Assembly: GCF_013113735.1 (NCBI RefSeq) | Contig: NZ_CP053346.1 | Coordinates: forward strand, 1,192,001-1,256,000 | Direction of reading: 5' to 3' | DNA length: 64,000 nucleotides | Source: Sphingomonas sp. AP4-R1 | GTDB taxonomy: Bacteria; Pseudomonadota; Alphaproteobacteria; Sphingomonadales; Sphingomonadaceae | In this document: positions 1 through 9,034 of the stretch, one piece after another | Layout: every line of letters starts with the position of its first letter | Position numbering within the stretch: the stretch's first letter is position 1 | Made by a program: the position numbers and the translations under genes | The notes under the pieces: generated by a model | Database searches by the model: none | Seen by the model: only the letters and a program-made list of their open reading frames with translations | Told to the model about the DNA's origin: nothing

Positions 1-609
1 ACGGCCCATGATGATGATCTGCTCGGCACCGAGACGCTTGGCGGCAATCACGCCGCACAGGCCGACCGCACCGTCACCGAGCACGGCAACCGTGTGACCC
101 TGCTTCACGCCTGCCGTCACGGCGGCATGATGACCGGTGCCCATCACGTCCGAGAGCGTGAGGAGCGACGGCATCAGCGCGTCGTCCTCACCGACTTCGA
201 GCGGATAGAGCGTGCCGTCCGCCTGCGGCACCCGCAACGCCTCGGCCTGCGCGCCGCCGGCATCGCCACCGACCCCGAAGAACCCGCCATGGACGCACGA
301 GGTGTTGAGCCCCTCGTCGCAGAACAGGCAGCTCCCGTCGGAGAAGGCGAAAGGCATGATGACGACCTGGCCTGGCTTGATCTTGCGGACCTCGCTGCCG
401 ACCGCGACGACGACGCCGATCGCTTCGTGACCCATCTTCCGGCCACCAGGTACGGCGTCGGGCTCCATGTCATTATAGGGCCACAGGTCGCTGCCGCAGA
501 TGCACGCGCGCGTGACGCGGATCAGCGCATCGGTTGGCTTTTGGATGGTGGCATCGGGGATATTCTCGACCCGCACGTCGCGGGCCTTGTGCATGATTGT
601 CGCAAGCAT
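1..609 (-). CDS. zinc-dependent alcohol dehydrogenase, 3' part outside the window
   Basis: The N-terminal 203 codons of a medium-chain zinc alcohol dehydrogenase are present; the gene runs off the left edge in frame. It would oxidise an alcohol or reduce an aldehyde with NAD(P). The start of the family is clear: a catalytic-zinc Cys in ACICGSD, the GHE motif that follows, a structural-zinc stretch with CLFC and a later Cys, and the beginning of the dinucleotide-binding fold (VAVLGDGAVG). The ATG at 609 opens MLATIMHKARDVRVE, typical of this family. It lies 30 bases downstream of the SDR gene on the same strand and is probably the distal gene of that operon. Substrate cannot be told from the sequence. 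Confidence 0.9.
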   Translation of the reverse strand, partial: MLATIMHKARDVRVENIPDATIQKPTDALIRVTRACICGSDLWPYNDMEPDAVPGGRKMGHEAIGVVVAVGSEVRKIKPGQVVIMPFAFSDGSCLFCDEGLNTSCVHGGFFGVGGDAGGAQAEALRVPQADGTLYPLEVGEDDALMPSLLTLSDVMGTGHHAAVTAGVKQGHTVAVLGDGAVGLCGVIAAKRLGAEQIIIMGR

Positions 610-639
610 CGGGTGTGTCCTGATGATGGGAGGAAGGGT

Positions 640-1461
640 TCAGGCGTCCGTGCCGAACCAGAATGTCGCGGTCGTACCGCCGTCCATGAGGAAGTCGCTC
701 CCGGTGATGAAGGCGCCATCGCGTCCCATCAGGAGGGCGCCAACCGTGCCGATCTCGTCCGGTGTTCCGGCGCGCTTGGCGACGGAGCTTTCGATCATGC
801 GCCGATAGCCTTCGCCACGCGGGCCGTTCAGCTCGTCATTGGCAAGCGGTGTGATGATGATACCGGGGCTGATCGAATTGATCCGGCCGCCGCGCTTGCC
901 CCAGCGTACCGCTTCGGCGGCGACGCGCAGCACATTGCCGCGCTTGGAGAGCTGGTAAGCGTGGAGCGTATCCTTCACCTCACCCGGTTGCAGGAAGGGC
1001 AGATTCAGCAGTTCGTCGACCGGGGTGACGGCCAGCGCCTTATTCTGCTCGACCGAAAGCGGGGGAAGCCGATACCCGGACTGCGAGGAGATGACGACGC
1101 CCGACCCGCCCGGCGCAATCACCGCGCCGAAGGTCTCAAGCAGAAGCGCCGTGCCGTAGAGATCGACCTTGAGGATCGTTTCGATCGGCGCCTGGGACGG
1201 TGACACGCCTGCGGCTTGGATCAGCCCCGTGACCGGCCCCAGCCCGGCGGCTGTCGCGACCAGCGACTCGACCGAGGTGCGTTGCGAGACATCGACGCTG
1301 GCGGTTTCCACATCGAACCCGGCATCGCTAAGTGTCTTGGCGGCAGCCTGGGCATTATCTTCCCGCAGGTCGGCAAGAAGGATCTTCTTGCCGGCACTCA
1401 CCCGGCGGGCAATCGCTTGCCCAATCGAGCCGGAACCCACGATCACGATCACGTCACTCAT
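640..1461 (-). CDS. SDR family NAD(P)-dependent oxidoreductase
   Basis: A 273-residue short-chain dehydrogenase/reductase. The N terminus has a Rossmann glycine motif (VGSGSIGQA), the middle has the AAG-type segment (QAAGVS), and the catalytic YxxxK is YQLSK, preceded by the Ser-rich VVISSQSGYR segment. The C terminus ends in the usual FITGSDFLMDGG motif. I chose the ATG at 1461 (MSDVIVIVG) because GAAAGGACAG lies a few bases upstream; an in-frame start 15 bases earlier has no advantage. It sits between a CMD-like gene and a zinc alcohol dehydrogenase, so an oxidoreductive stress or xenobiotic role is possible, but the substrate is unknown. Confidence 0.92.
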   Translation of the reverse strand: MSDVIVIVGSGSIGQAIARRVSAGKKILLADLREDNAQAAAKTLSDAGFDVETASVDVSQRTSVESLVATAAGLGPVTGLIQAAGVSPSQAPIETILKVDLYGTALLLETFGAVIAPGGSGVVISSQSGYRLPPLSVEQNKALAVTPVDELLNLPFLQPGEVKDTLHAYQLSKRGNVLRVAAEAVRWGKRGGRINSISPGIIITPLANDELNGPRGEGYRRMIESSVAKRAGTPDEIGTVGALLMGRDGAFITGSDFLMDGGTTATFWFGTDA

Positions 1462-1482
1462 GGTCTGTCCTTTCAATTTTGG

Positions 1483-1809
1483 TTAGGCGTCCGCATCGAC
1501 GAATGCTTTGCGCAGCACGGGAATGGCCGTGTTGGCGGTGGGCCAGCCGCTGTAGAAGGCAAGGTGCGTGACCAGTTCGACCAGTTCCTCGCGCGTCACG
1601 CCATTGGCAAGTGCACGGGCGACATGGCCGGGAAGCTCATTGTGACGATAGCCCGAGACAAGGGCTGCCACGGTGACGAGGCTACGGTCTCGCGGGCTGA
1701 GACCCGGACGCTCCCACACCTCGCCGAACAGCACGCGATCCGAAAGATCGGCAAGGCCGGGCGCGATGTCGCCATAGGCCTTCTGTGCAGGGCTCTGCGC
1801 GTCGGCCAT
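1483..1809 (-). CDS. carboxymuconolactone decarboxylase family protein
   Basis: A 108-residue all-helical protein of the CMD/AhpD fold. Recognisable segments are RSLVTVAALV, ELPGHVARALANGVTREELVELVTHLAFYSGWP and a short C-terminal helix. There is no CxxC pair, so it resembles the gamma-CMD type rather than the AhpD peroxidase partner. It overlaps the cupin stop codon by one base and precedes the SDR gene by 21 bases, indicating co-transcription. CMD plus cupin pairs commonly travel together next to a LysR gene; the real reaction in such pairs is not known. Confidence 0.9.
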   Translation of the reverse strand: MADAQSPAQKAYGDIAPGLADLSDRVLFGEVWERPGLSPRDRSLVTVAALVSGYRHNELPGHVARALANGVTREELVELVTHLAFYSGWPTANTAIPVLRKAFVDADA

Positions 1810-2207
1810 CAGGCGGCGCTCCCCTGATATTGGTCGTCCGACACCTTCTCCATCCAGTCGACGGCCTTGCCGTCGAGCATCTCGCAGATGGCGACGTGCG
1901 TCATCGAGCGGTCGGGCGAGGCACCGTGCCAGTGCTTCTCGCCGGGCTCGATCCAGACCTTGTCGCCGGTGCGGATCTCCTGGACCTCACCGCCCCAGCG
2001 GCCGACACGCCCGATCCCATCGGTGACGAGCAGGGTCTGCCCGAGCGGATGGGTATGCCATGCGGTTCGCGCGCCCGGCTGGAAGGTCACGGTGGCGCCG
2101 CTTAGATTGCCACTGCCGCAGAAGGGGCATTCGATCTGTACGTCGCCGGTGAAATAGTCGGCAGGACCGGCTGCGGGCGCCTGGCTGCCATTGCGGGTGA
2201 TGTCCAT
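1809..2207 (-). CDS. cupin domain protein
   Basis: A 132-residue single-domain cupin. The first cupin motif is visible as AWHTHPLGQTLLVTDGIGRV (metal-ligand His-x-His and a Gln in the Glu position), and the second as WIEPGEKHWHGASP. This is the small (R)-mandelonitrile-lyase-like cupin family, often annotated without a proven reaction. AGGAGCC-type sequence (gaggctcctt read from the other strand) supports the ATG at 2207. It is the first gene of the minus-strand operon and is divergent from the LysR gene, which probably controls it. Confidence 0.92.
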   Translation of the reverse strand: MDITRNGSQAPAAGPADYFTGDVQIECPFCGSGNLSGATVTFQPGARTAWHTHPLGQTLLVTDGIGRVGRWGGEVQEIRTGDKVWIEPGEKHWHGASPDRSMTHVAICEMLDGKAVDWMEKVSDDQYQGSAA

Positions 2208-2233
2208 CTGAGGCTCCTTTGATAGGAACCATG

Positions 2234-2258
2234 TAATCCAGCGATCTATGCCGGATTA
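2234..2258. promoter_or_regulatory. inverted repeat between cupin and LysR genes, candidate LysR operator
   Basis: TAATCC and GGATTA form an inverted repeat with a 13-base spacer inside the 91-base divergent spacer. LysR-type regulators usually bind a partly palindromic box in exactly this location. The assignment is by position and symmetry only. Confidence 0.45.
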
Positions 2259-2298
2259 GTAGCATATGGCGGCTTGTTACTATATCGGTGGTTCATAG

Positions 2299-3216
2299 AT
2301 GAAACGGGAACATTTGACCGAGCTCGCTGCGTTCGCAGTCCTCGCAGAGGAGTGCAATTTCACGCGCGCCGCCGCAAAACTCGGCACCTCTCAATCGGCG
2401 CTGAGCCATACGATAAAGCGTTTGGAAGAACGACTGGGCGTCCGCCTATTAACCCGTACGACGCGGAAGGTTGCGCCCACCGATGCCGGCGAAAGGCTGC
2501 TGGGCACTTTGCGCCCGGCCCTCGACAGTATCGAGGTGCAACTCGCCGATCTGAGCGAGTTTCGCGAAAAGCCTGCAGGAACCGTCCGAATCACTACATC
2601 TCGGCATGCGGCCAATCTCGTGCTTTGGCCGGCGATCCAACGTCTTATCCCCGAATATCCCGACGTCCATGTCGAGCTGAGCATCGATTCTGCGCTTGCC
2701 GACATCGTGGGAGACCGTTTCGACGCGGGCGTCAGACTGGGCGAAGCGATCGCCAAGGACATGATCGCGCTGCGAATCGGTCCCGACCTGCGCATGTTGA
2801 TCGTGGGCTCGCCCGATTATCTAGCCGCGCACGGAATTCCCAAAACGCCACAAGATCTTGCAGCACACCAATGCATCAACCTGCGGCTCAACACGGCCGG
2901 CGGCCTCTACGCCTGGGAGCTCGAGCGGAAGGGACGGGAGGTCAAGGTTCGGGTCGAGGGCCAACTGGCGTTCAACGACACCGACATGATCATGAAGGCG
3001 GCGGAGGCCGGAATGGGCCTCGGCTTTCTGATGGAGGACCAAGTGCGTTGCGCCGTCGCTGCGGGGCGGCTCGTGGCGGTCATGGAAGATTGGTGTCCGA
3101 GCTTCCCTGGCTATCATCTCTATTATCCGAGCCGTCGCCAGGCATCACCAGCCTTTCGGATCTTCGTCGATGCCCTCCGTAGTTCGTCTGGACCCCGACA
3201 TCACGATCGCTCGTGA
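2299..3216 (+). CDS. LysR family transcriptional regulator
   Basis: A 305-residue LysR-type regulator. Residues 1-60 hold the winged helix-turn-helix (AFAVLAEECNFTRAAAKLGTSQSALSHTIKRLEERLG), followed by the linker helix and a periplasmic-binding-protein-like effector domain from about residue 90 (TVRITTSRHAAN onward). It is divergent from the cupin-CMD-SDR-ADH operon and is its likely regulator; the family usually also represses its own gene. The effector is unknown. Confidence 0.95.
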   Translation: MKREHLTELAAFAVLAEECNFTRAAAKLGTSQSALSHTIKRLEERLGVRLLTRTTRKVAPTDAGERLLGTLRPALDSIEVQLADLSEFREKPAGTVRITTSRHAANLVLWPAIQRLIPEYPDVHVELSIDSALADIVGDRFDAGVRLGEAIAKDMIALRIGPDLRMLIVGSPDYLAAHGIPKTPQDLAAHQCINLRLNTAGGLYAWELERKGREVKVRVEGQLAFNDTDMIMKAAEAGMGLGFLMEDQVRCAVAAGRLVAVMEDWCPSFPGYHLYYPSRRQASPAFRIFVDALRSSSGPRHHDRS

Positions 3217-3552
3217 GCAATGTCGGGTTCGAGGTGATCTGGTACGGCTCTAGGAGTCTGGCCTCCCAAAAGACTTTTAGTCCGCTTTCAGGCTCTCCAA
3301 GAATGCTGACGAACGACCAGGACTGGTCGGAAGCCGCCGCGAACGCGACGACCCAGATTCGCGATTCAAAGCGCTCCCCGCCGCCCCCTACTTCAGCCAT
3401 CCATTCATCTTTGGCGCGACGAGAGAAAGAGGTCACCACTACCAAAATGCCGGACGGCACAAGATCCGTCCCTTCCGAATATTCGCTTGAGGTATACAAG
3501 CTATCGAAAGCCGACATTCGCGCCCGCCTACTTGCGCTACACGGACGAAGCA
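3217..3552. other. 336 bases without a convincing gene
   Basis: An open minus-strand frame (3080-3517) starting MSAFDSLYTSSEYSEG crosses this spacer and runs 137 bases into the LysR gene. Its middle reads protein-like, but its tail is antisense to LysR and I see no family, so I do not call it. A plus-strand frame from 3213 is equally unsupported. The interval may hold the promoter for the HNH genes. Confidence 0.4.
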
Positions 3553-4485
3553 GTGAAGTTGCAGATCGTGGTAAGTCTCTACGTCGCCATCACCGATCGC
3601 AGCTGGTTCGAGCTGCTCAGCCGGGAACGGCCCGACGAGGTCAATTTCTGGCAACCGAGCGGCAAGCGCAATTTCGGAGCAATCTCGGTTGGCGAAATGT
3701 TCCTTTTCAAGCTTCACGCACCAGACGACCACATCGTCGGCGGGGGCGTCTTCAGTCACGCCTCTAACGTTCCCCTGTCGCTTGCCTGGGAAGCCTTCGG
3801 CATCAAGAACGGCGTTACCTCGCTCCCTGACATGCGCCGGCGTATCGCCCGCTACCGTCGCGATGACTCATTGCTCGATCCTCGCACAGATCCGCCAGTC
3901 GGCTGCCGCATCCTGACCCAACCGTTCTTCTGGCCGCGCGAACAATGGCTGCCGGTGCCTCAGAGCTTCGCGCGCAACATCGTCACCGGCAAACGCTATG
4001 CGACCGGGGAGGTCGAAGGCCGCTATCTCTGGGATGCGGTCGCCGATCGGGCCGGGCTGCCGGTCATCGACCGTCAATCAACCGAGCGCTACGGCACACC
4101 ACAGATAATGCGGCCGCGGTTGGGTCAAGGGGCGTTCCGCCTTGCCGTCACCGATGCCTATGAACGACGCTGCGCCGTCTCGGGCGAAAAGACGCTCCCT
4201 ATTCTCGATGCGGCGCACATCCGCAGCTATGGTGAAGGCGGCGACCATGATCCCGCCAACGGCCTCTTGCTGCGCACCGACATCCACCGCCTGTTCGATC
4301 TCGGCTATGTCACCGTCTCAGGCGATCATCGCTTCGAGGTGAGCCACCGGCTCAAAGCCGACTTCGATAATGGTCGGCATTACTACGACCTGCATGGGGC
4401 CGAAGTACGCGGTCCGCAACGCGGCTATGCGCCGCCCGCCGCCGACATGCTCGCCTGGCACCGCGAGCATCGCTATCTCGGATGA
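3553..4485 (+). CDS. HNH endonuclease
   Basis: A 310-residue protein with a C-terminal HNH_2-type nuclease. The catalytic core is CAVSG...LDAAHI, then HDPANGLLL and TDIHRLFD, giving the His-Asn-His set in order near residues 210-260. The N-terminal half (VAITDRSWFELLSRERPDEVNFW, FKLHAPDDHIVGGG) is the conserved partner domain of this nuclease family. I prefer the GTG at 3553 because relatives begin just before the VTD/ITD-W segment; a TTG at 3487 would add 22 residues. It overlaps the next HNH gene by an ATGA. A role in restriction of foreign DNA is inferred from the fold and neighbours. Confidence 0.85.
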   Translation: MKLQIVVSLYVAITDRSWFELLSRERPDEVNFWQPSGKRNFGAISVGEMFLFKLHAPDDHIVGGGVFSHASNVPLSLAWEAFGIKNGVTSLPDMRRRIARYRRDDSLLDPRTDPPVGCRILTQPFFWPREQWLPVPQSFARNIVTGKRYATGEVEGRYLWDAVADRAGLPVIDRQSTERYGTPQIMRPRLGQGAFRLAVTDAYERRCAVSGEKTLPILDAAHIRSYGEGGDHDPANGLLLRTDIHRLFDLGYVTVSGDHRFEVSHRLKADFDNGRHYYDLHGAEVRGPQRGYAPPAADMLAWHREHRYLG

Positions 4486-5414
4486 GCATGGCCGACCCCA
4501 TCGACGCCGCGATGCGACAGGCCGCGATCGCCGAGCTCGAGCGGCGCGCAGCCGGGCGACCGCTCGACTCCGACGACCTAGCCGCGGGCTTCCGATTCCA
4601 GGGCGAGCGCATCCCGTTCGTCAATCCGCAGCGCGGCATCTTCAAGCCAAGGGTGATGCGCTACCTGCTGAGTGTCCGCACTGTGTTTCCGCGCACCGGC
4701 GCGCGGGTCTGGTACGACGATCAGCGCCGCGTCCATGAGCAGATCCATGCTGGCGAGGAGCTGGTCGACTATGCCTTCATGGGCAGCAATCCCGACGCCG
4801 CCGACAATCGCTGGCTGAAAGAGGCGATGGAAGCGCAGGTGCCGATTATCTATTTTCTCGGTATCGCGCCTGGCCGCTATGCTGCCATTCATCCCAGCTT
4901 CATCGCCGATTGGTCGGCCTCTGGGTTAGTCGCCCGGATCGGGTTCGGCATGCCGCTGACATCTTCTAGCAAGGATGCCATCCCGTCCGCGCCCGAGCGC
5001 CGTTACGCGCTGCGCCTCGTCAGCCAGCGCCTGCATCAGGCCACCTTCCGTGAAGCCGTGCTCGCCGCTTATGACGGCCGCTGCGCGATCTCGCGCCTGC
5101 CCGAACGGCGGTTGCTCGACGCCGCCCATATCATCGCCGATGGCGACGAACTTCTCGGTCAGCCTCTGGTTGCCAATGGTCTGCCTCTGTCCAAGGTCCA
5201 TCACGCCGCGTTCGACGCCAACCTCATTGGCATCGACCCCGACTATCGCATCCATGTCTCCGACGAGCTTTTCGCGATGAATGACGGACCCATGCTTGAA
5301 CAGGGCATCAAGGCGATGCGCGGCAAGACGCTGTTGATGCCAGATCGCCTGATCGACCGGCCCGATCGCGACCGGCTGGCGGCACGGTTCGAGCTTTATC
5401 GGGCGGCGAACTGA
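4482..5414 (+). CDS. HNH endonuclease, second of a pair
   Basis: A 310-residue protein with the same C-terminal HNH_2 layout as its upstream neighbour: CAISRLPERRLLDAAHI, VANGLPLSKVHHAAFD. The N-terminal domain (residues 1-170) differs from that of the first HNH protein and begins with a helical segment, then FVNPQRGIFKPRVMRYLLSV, found in many stand-alone HNH genes. The start codon lies inside the stop region of the upstream gene (ATGA), so translation is probably coupled. Six bases separate it from the PD-(D/E)XK-like gene, so the three form one operon. Confidence 0.85.
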   Translation: MSMADPIDAAMRQAAIAELERRAAGRPLDSDDLAAGFRFQGERIPFVNPQRGIFKPRVMRYLLSVRTVFPRTGARVWYDDQRRVHEQIHAGEELVDYAFMGSNPDAADNRWLKEAMEAQVPIIYFLGIAPGRYAAIHPSFIADWSASGLVARIGFGMPLTSSSKDAIPSAPERRYALRLVSQRLHQATFREAVLAAYDGRCAISRLPERRLLDAAHIIADGDELLGQPLVANGLPLSKVHHAAFDANLIGIDPDYRIHVSDELFAMNDGPMLEQGIKAMRGKTLLMPDRLIDRPDRDRLAARFELYRAAN

Positions 5415-5420
5415 GGCGGG

Positions 5421-6332
5421 ATGGCGATCGCGCCGATCTTCGTGTCGTCCTGCGATCTTGCCGAACGCCTGCCGGTGATGATCGCGGAATTTCTCGACAT
5501 CGAGCAGAAGCTCAAGCGCCGCTTTCGCGAAGACAGCGTCACCGACATTCTCGTTGCTTCGCTGCTGTCGCTGCCCGGCAATAACGTCGTTGTTCTGACC
5601 CCGCCGGAATCGAAGACAGGCGGAGATTTCGATCTGGTGGTGGTCGACCCGCTATTAGGTGATGCGGTCCAGTTTCGCATCCAGGCCAAGCGGCTCACAC
5701 CACACAAGCACGACTGGGAGATCGGCTGCTATGCCGAACTTGCCCATCCGCATAACAGTGGTGCGCAATCGCAGACCCTGTTGCGCGGTCTGGGCAAGGA
5801 AGCGATCACCACCTTTCCACTCTACGCCTTCTACAATCCGGCGCATGTCTGCACCGCGTCGGGCGGCACGGTATCTGGTATCGAGCTCGCTAGTGGCTGG
5901 GAAATCCGCGAGCGGATCAAGGCGATCGTCAAGGTGAAACCCAAGCGCCTCCCGTACAAGCGCATCGGCTCGCTCCAGCCCCTGTTCTTTCCGCTCTCGA
6001 CTATACTGTGCGCGCCTGCCACTACGCCGCGTGCCTCCGATATTCCGACCCCGGCCGACGCCCGCCAAGCGGTGGTGGACGCGATCGAAGCGCGATCGGG
6101 CCTTGCCGTCTTCGGACAGACGTTGGCGCTCCCCGAAATGACGGTGGAAGCGTTTCCACGCCCGGTCGCTACGACAGACTCGGTGGGGCCGCACAGACGG
6201 CAGCCGGCGTTACGCAGTAAACACCGGCACGATGGACTGCCGACCATCATACGCAACGCCGTCGAACGGCGCGGCGAACGCATCATCACCGTACGGGTCA
6301 AACGGCCGAAGGTGGTGCTGATTGCCGACTGA
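5421..6332 (+). CDS. PD-(D/E)XK nuclease-like protein of unknown function
   Basis: A 303-residue protein whose first half has a restriction-nuclease-like signature: Glu near residue 37, GGDFD at 67-71 and QAK at 88-90, the spacing expected for a D-x(n)-Q-x-K active site. The remainder has no motif I recognise; a resemblance to the DUF6615 group is possible but unverified. It is the third gene of a tight operon behind two HNH nucleases (6-base gap) and converges on the 825-residue gene. It may be an extra nuclease or an accessory subunit of a restriction-like system. Confidence 0.65.
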   Translation: MAIAPIFVSSCDLAERLPVMIAEFLDIEQKLKRRFREDSVTDILVASLLSLPGNNVVVLTPPESKTGGDFDLVVVDPLLGDAVQFRIQAKRLTPHKHDWEIGCYAELAHPHNSGAQSQTLLRGLGKEAITTFPLYAFYNPAHVCTASGGTVSGIELASGWEIRERIKAIVKVKPKRLPYKRIGSLQPLFFPLSTILCAPATTPRASDIPTPADARQAVVDAIEARSGLAVFGQTLALPEMTVEAFPRPVATTDSVGPHRRQPALRSKHRHDGLPTIIRNAVERRGERIITVRVKRPKVVLIAD

Positions 6333-6447
6333 TCGCGCGTCAGCTTAAGGTTTGGGCGGCCGAATGCCGTGAGGGAGGCTGCTGACCTATTCCCAGCCAC
6401 GCCGTCGCGTTTCAGAGCTCCCGGAAACCGGACGCTCGTCAATCGCC

Positions 6448-8922
6448 TCACTCCAACGTTGCCAACGTTTTCGATGCGCGTTTGGCCTCCCACTTCTCGA
6501 ACATCTCGGTCTGATGGGGTTTCAGGCCCAGATGGATCGCTTGCGTCGCATCGGCGAAGGCCCTCAGGTTGTCGCGATGGCGGTAATCTTCAAATTTGGC
6601 ATACTCTCCGCCGAGCTGCTTCCAGGTCATGCCGATATCGAAGTGGCAGAAGGTTTCATGTCCGGTGAGCAAAATCACGGGATTGCGCATCCCGCCGCGC
6701 TTGTCGGGCTGCCGACACCATTTCACGAACGGGCCGAGCAGCTTAAGTTCCTCCGGGTGAAAGCGATCGCGCAGTACCGAAATCACGATCACCGCGCCTT
6801 CGATCTTCTTGGCGATCGCGCGCAGTTTGGCGAGATCCTTCGCCGCGATGAGCTGTCCCGTACCGAAAGACTTCGCTTCGCAGATGATGAGTTCCGGATC
6901 GCTTTGTGATCCGTGGCGCTCTGGCGATCGAAGCGCAACGAAATCCGCCTCGGCGTCGATCCCGTCGAAGCTCAGCGAGAGCGCGGTCGAATAGGACATC
7001 GAGTCGTGTCCCATATCCATAGTGCTAATTGCCCTGAGCGCCAGAAGAGCACCGTAGGACCCGCGTGCGTAGTCGGGCACGGCGAACGGGCCGATCACAC
7101 GGAATGACCAATTGCCGTTATTCTTCTGCAATCCCGCCTGGGGAAAAGGGTATGAGCGCTGGCAACGCTCGCAGATGACGTCATAGTCAACGGCAGTGAG
7201 CGTATGCCAATTTAGGTTGGCGCAGGTCGGGCATCGTGACTGCAGGCCGAGCCGGATGACGCCGGATCCTGTGAAATCCTCGAGTCCTGAAATGCCGAAC
7301 CCTTGCGCTTTGCGGCGTTCGACGAGCGAATGCCAATCCCGGACCGGCTTAGACCGGCGATCGAACAACTCCTCGGTTTCTGTCTCCCCACTGCCCTTGC
7401 GACGGATTCCGCCGGCCATCGTGTTGAGCATGTCGAGGGTTTCGGGGTCCGCCAGTAGTTGGACGCCGCGCAGTCCCTTCAGGTGACCGAGGATCTGCTT
7501 GGCGATATGGCCGGGTTCGGAGAGGCGCGCTTCGATCCCGTGGCGCTTCAGCGCCGAGATAACCGCGGCTTCGGGCGTCGGGATCGTCAATCGCGCGGAC
7601 AGATCCTTGTATCGCTGGCCGAGCGTCCAGCCTTCACGGCCGATCAGAACCGGATCGCCAAAACCTTGGATCATCGTGAAATAGGGATCGAACGTGTTGA
7701 ACGGCAACGTCGTGCCGACGTAGTCGCCGTAGAAGTTCAACGGCTGGATCGTATTGACCCAGCGCAGGTCGTTCGACCCGTACTTATCCGCGAATTCGGG
7801 CGACAGAGTTTCGAACGAGGCGGCGAGCGACGCTTTGTCGAGCGACAGGTTGATCCGTTTCTCGGCAGCCTTGAACACCTGCGGACTATTATCCCTCGGA
7901 CGTTGGTCATGATCGCCGACCCGCCAGACCGGTCTCGGCCAGTGCCGCACCGACATCGACCCTTTGTCGAGATCGCCGGCCATCTCGCTGGCCATGGCGG
8001 TCGCACGATCAGGATCGATCGACCGCGCGAACTCGAGGGTTCCGCGGTGCATCGACCCGAACGGATTTCCTTTGATCGGGCGATGTTCGCGCCGAAGGGC
8101 ATTGCGCAACTCGGACAAGATTGGCGACCACCAGTCGAGCGGTACTGGCAGCACAGATCCAGGCTGAGACCGCATGTTCCAGAGATCGATGCAGTCGAGC
8201 GGGCTGGATGGATCGAAGACGAAGAGCGTGAGGGTGTCGCGCCATCCGAGCTCCGGTTCGATCTTGTAGCGCGTGAACCGCAAAGGCGTCAGATCGCCCT
8301 TCTGGAAGACAGCAAGCCAAGCGTCGGGGGTCGCGACCAGCTGCTCGGCCTCGAAGGCCGAGCAGTAATTCTTCCGAAAATAGTCGACCAGCTTGCCGCC
8401 GGGGTAACAGCCGAACATCACCTCGGTCAGCAAAGAGCCGCTTTGAGGCTTCACGATGATGGCCTTGCGAGCCTGCTTCATCTCGAAGCGGAGCTCGCGT
8501 GAATGGATGTCGCGCATGGCGTCGAGGACGCTGAGTCCGAAGGAGGGTTCGGCCCAGTCTTGATTGTCACGTTTGGCCATCAGTCTGCCGAGCGACAGCA
8601 CCCGCGGATGGATGGCATGTTGTCGGCGAAAGGCCGCGAGCCCCGCGGCCTCCAGCAGTCCTTCTTCGGCTTCGACATAGGCGTCCGGCTCGAAATAGCG
8701 GATATAGCCGCGGGTCATGTTGCGTGCGTTGAGCCTAAGACCGTGGCGATCGCGCCATGTGGCCGGCACGCTGTTCATGACCGGGATGATGGGGTTGTAG
8801 GCGCCGCCCCACAGGCAGGCTGAAATGCGCATGAACTTGCGGATCGCGCTCATGTCGTTCGGACGCGTGAGCAGCGCGATCCGCGCCGGTCGCAGCTTCA
8901 GCGTAGCGGAGAGTTCATACAT
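6448..8922 (-). CDS. large zinc-ribbon and PD-(D/E)XK nuclease-like protein, function unknown
   Basis: An 824-residue protein with no family name I can give. Residue numbers here count the preceding TTG as 1. Near residues 565-588 it has a four-cysteine zinc ribbon (CPTC and CERC). At 659-685 follows EADFVAL...ELIICEAK, a good match to the D-x(n)-E-x-K core of PD-(D/E)XK nucleases. The first 550 residues look globular and carry no ATPase motif. I start it at the ATG at 8922; a TTG three bases earlier is possible and no strong ribosome site is seen. It is probably co-transcribed after the Mrr-like gene (112-base gap), which suggests a joint role in DNA defence. Confidence 0.75.
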   Translation of the reverse strand: MYELSATLKLRPARIALLTRPNDMSAIRKFMRISACLWGGAYNPIIPVMNSVPATWRDRHGLRLNARNMTRGYIRYFEPDAYVEAEEGLLEAAGLAAFRRQHAIHPRVLSLGRLMAKRDNQDWAEPSFGLSVLDAMRDIHSRELRFEMKQARKAIIVKPQSGSLLTEVMFGCYPGGKLVDYFRKNYCSAFEAEQLVATPDAWLAVFQKGDLTPLRFTRYKIEPELGWRDTLTLFVFDPSSPLDCIDLWNMRSQPGSVLPVPLDWWSPILSELRNALRREHRPIKGNPFGSMHRGTLEFARSIDPDRATAMASEMAGDLDKGSMSVRHWPRPVWRVGDHDQRPRDNSPQVFKAAEKRINLSLDKASLAASFETLSPEFADKYGSNDLRWVNTIQPLNFYGDYVGTTLPFNTFDPYFTMIQGFGDPVLIGREGWTLGQRYKDLSARLTIPTPEAAVISALKRHGIEARLSEPGHIAKQILGHLKGLRGVQLLADPETLDMLNTMAGGIRRKGSGETETEELFDRRSKPVRDWHSLVERRKAQGFGISGLEDFTGSGVIRLGLQSRCPTCANLNWHTLTAVDYDVICERCQRSYPFPQAGLQKNNGNWSFRVIGPFAVPDYARGSYGALLALRAISTMDMGHDSMSYSTALSLSFDGIDAEADFVALRSPERHGSQSDPELIICEAKSFGTGQLIAAKDLAKLRAIAKKIEGAVIVISVLRDRFHPEELKLLGPFVKWCRQPDKRGGMRNPVILLTGHETFCHFDIGMTWKQLGGEYAKFEDYRHRDNLRAFADATQAIHLGLKPHQTEMFEKWEAKRASKTLATLE

Positions 8923-9034
8923 CAAGCGAGATTGCCGTCAGAGACGTCCGCGCTCAAGCTCGACGACAGATAACATGGGAAGTGGAACGCGGACGTACGG
9001 TCGCTCTATACCGGCCACCGGTTGCAATGCCTGC

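Noticed and set aside
3080..3517. Minus-strand frame of 145 codons beginning MSAFDSLYTSSEYSEG
   Set aside because: Its last third is antisense to the LysR gene, it has no family likeness and no clear ribosome site.
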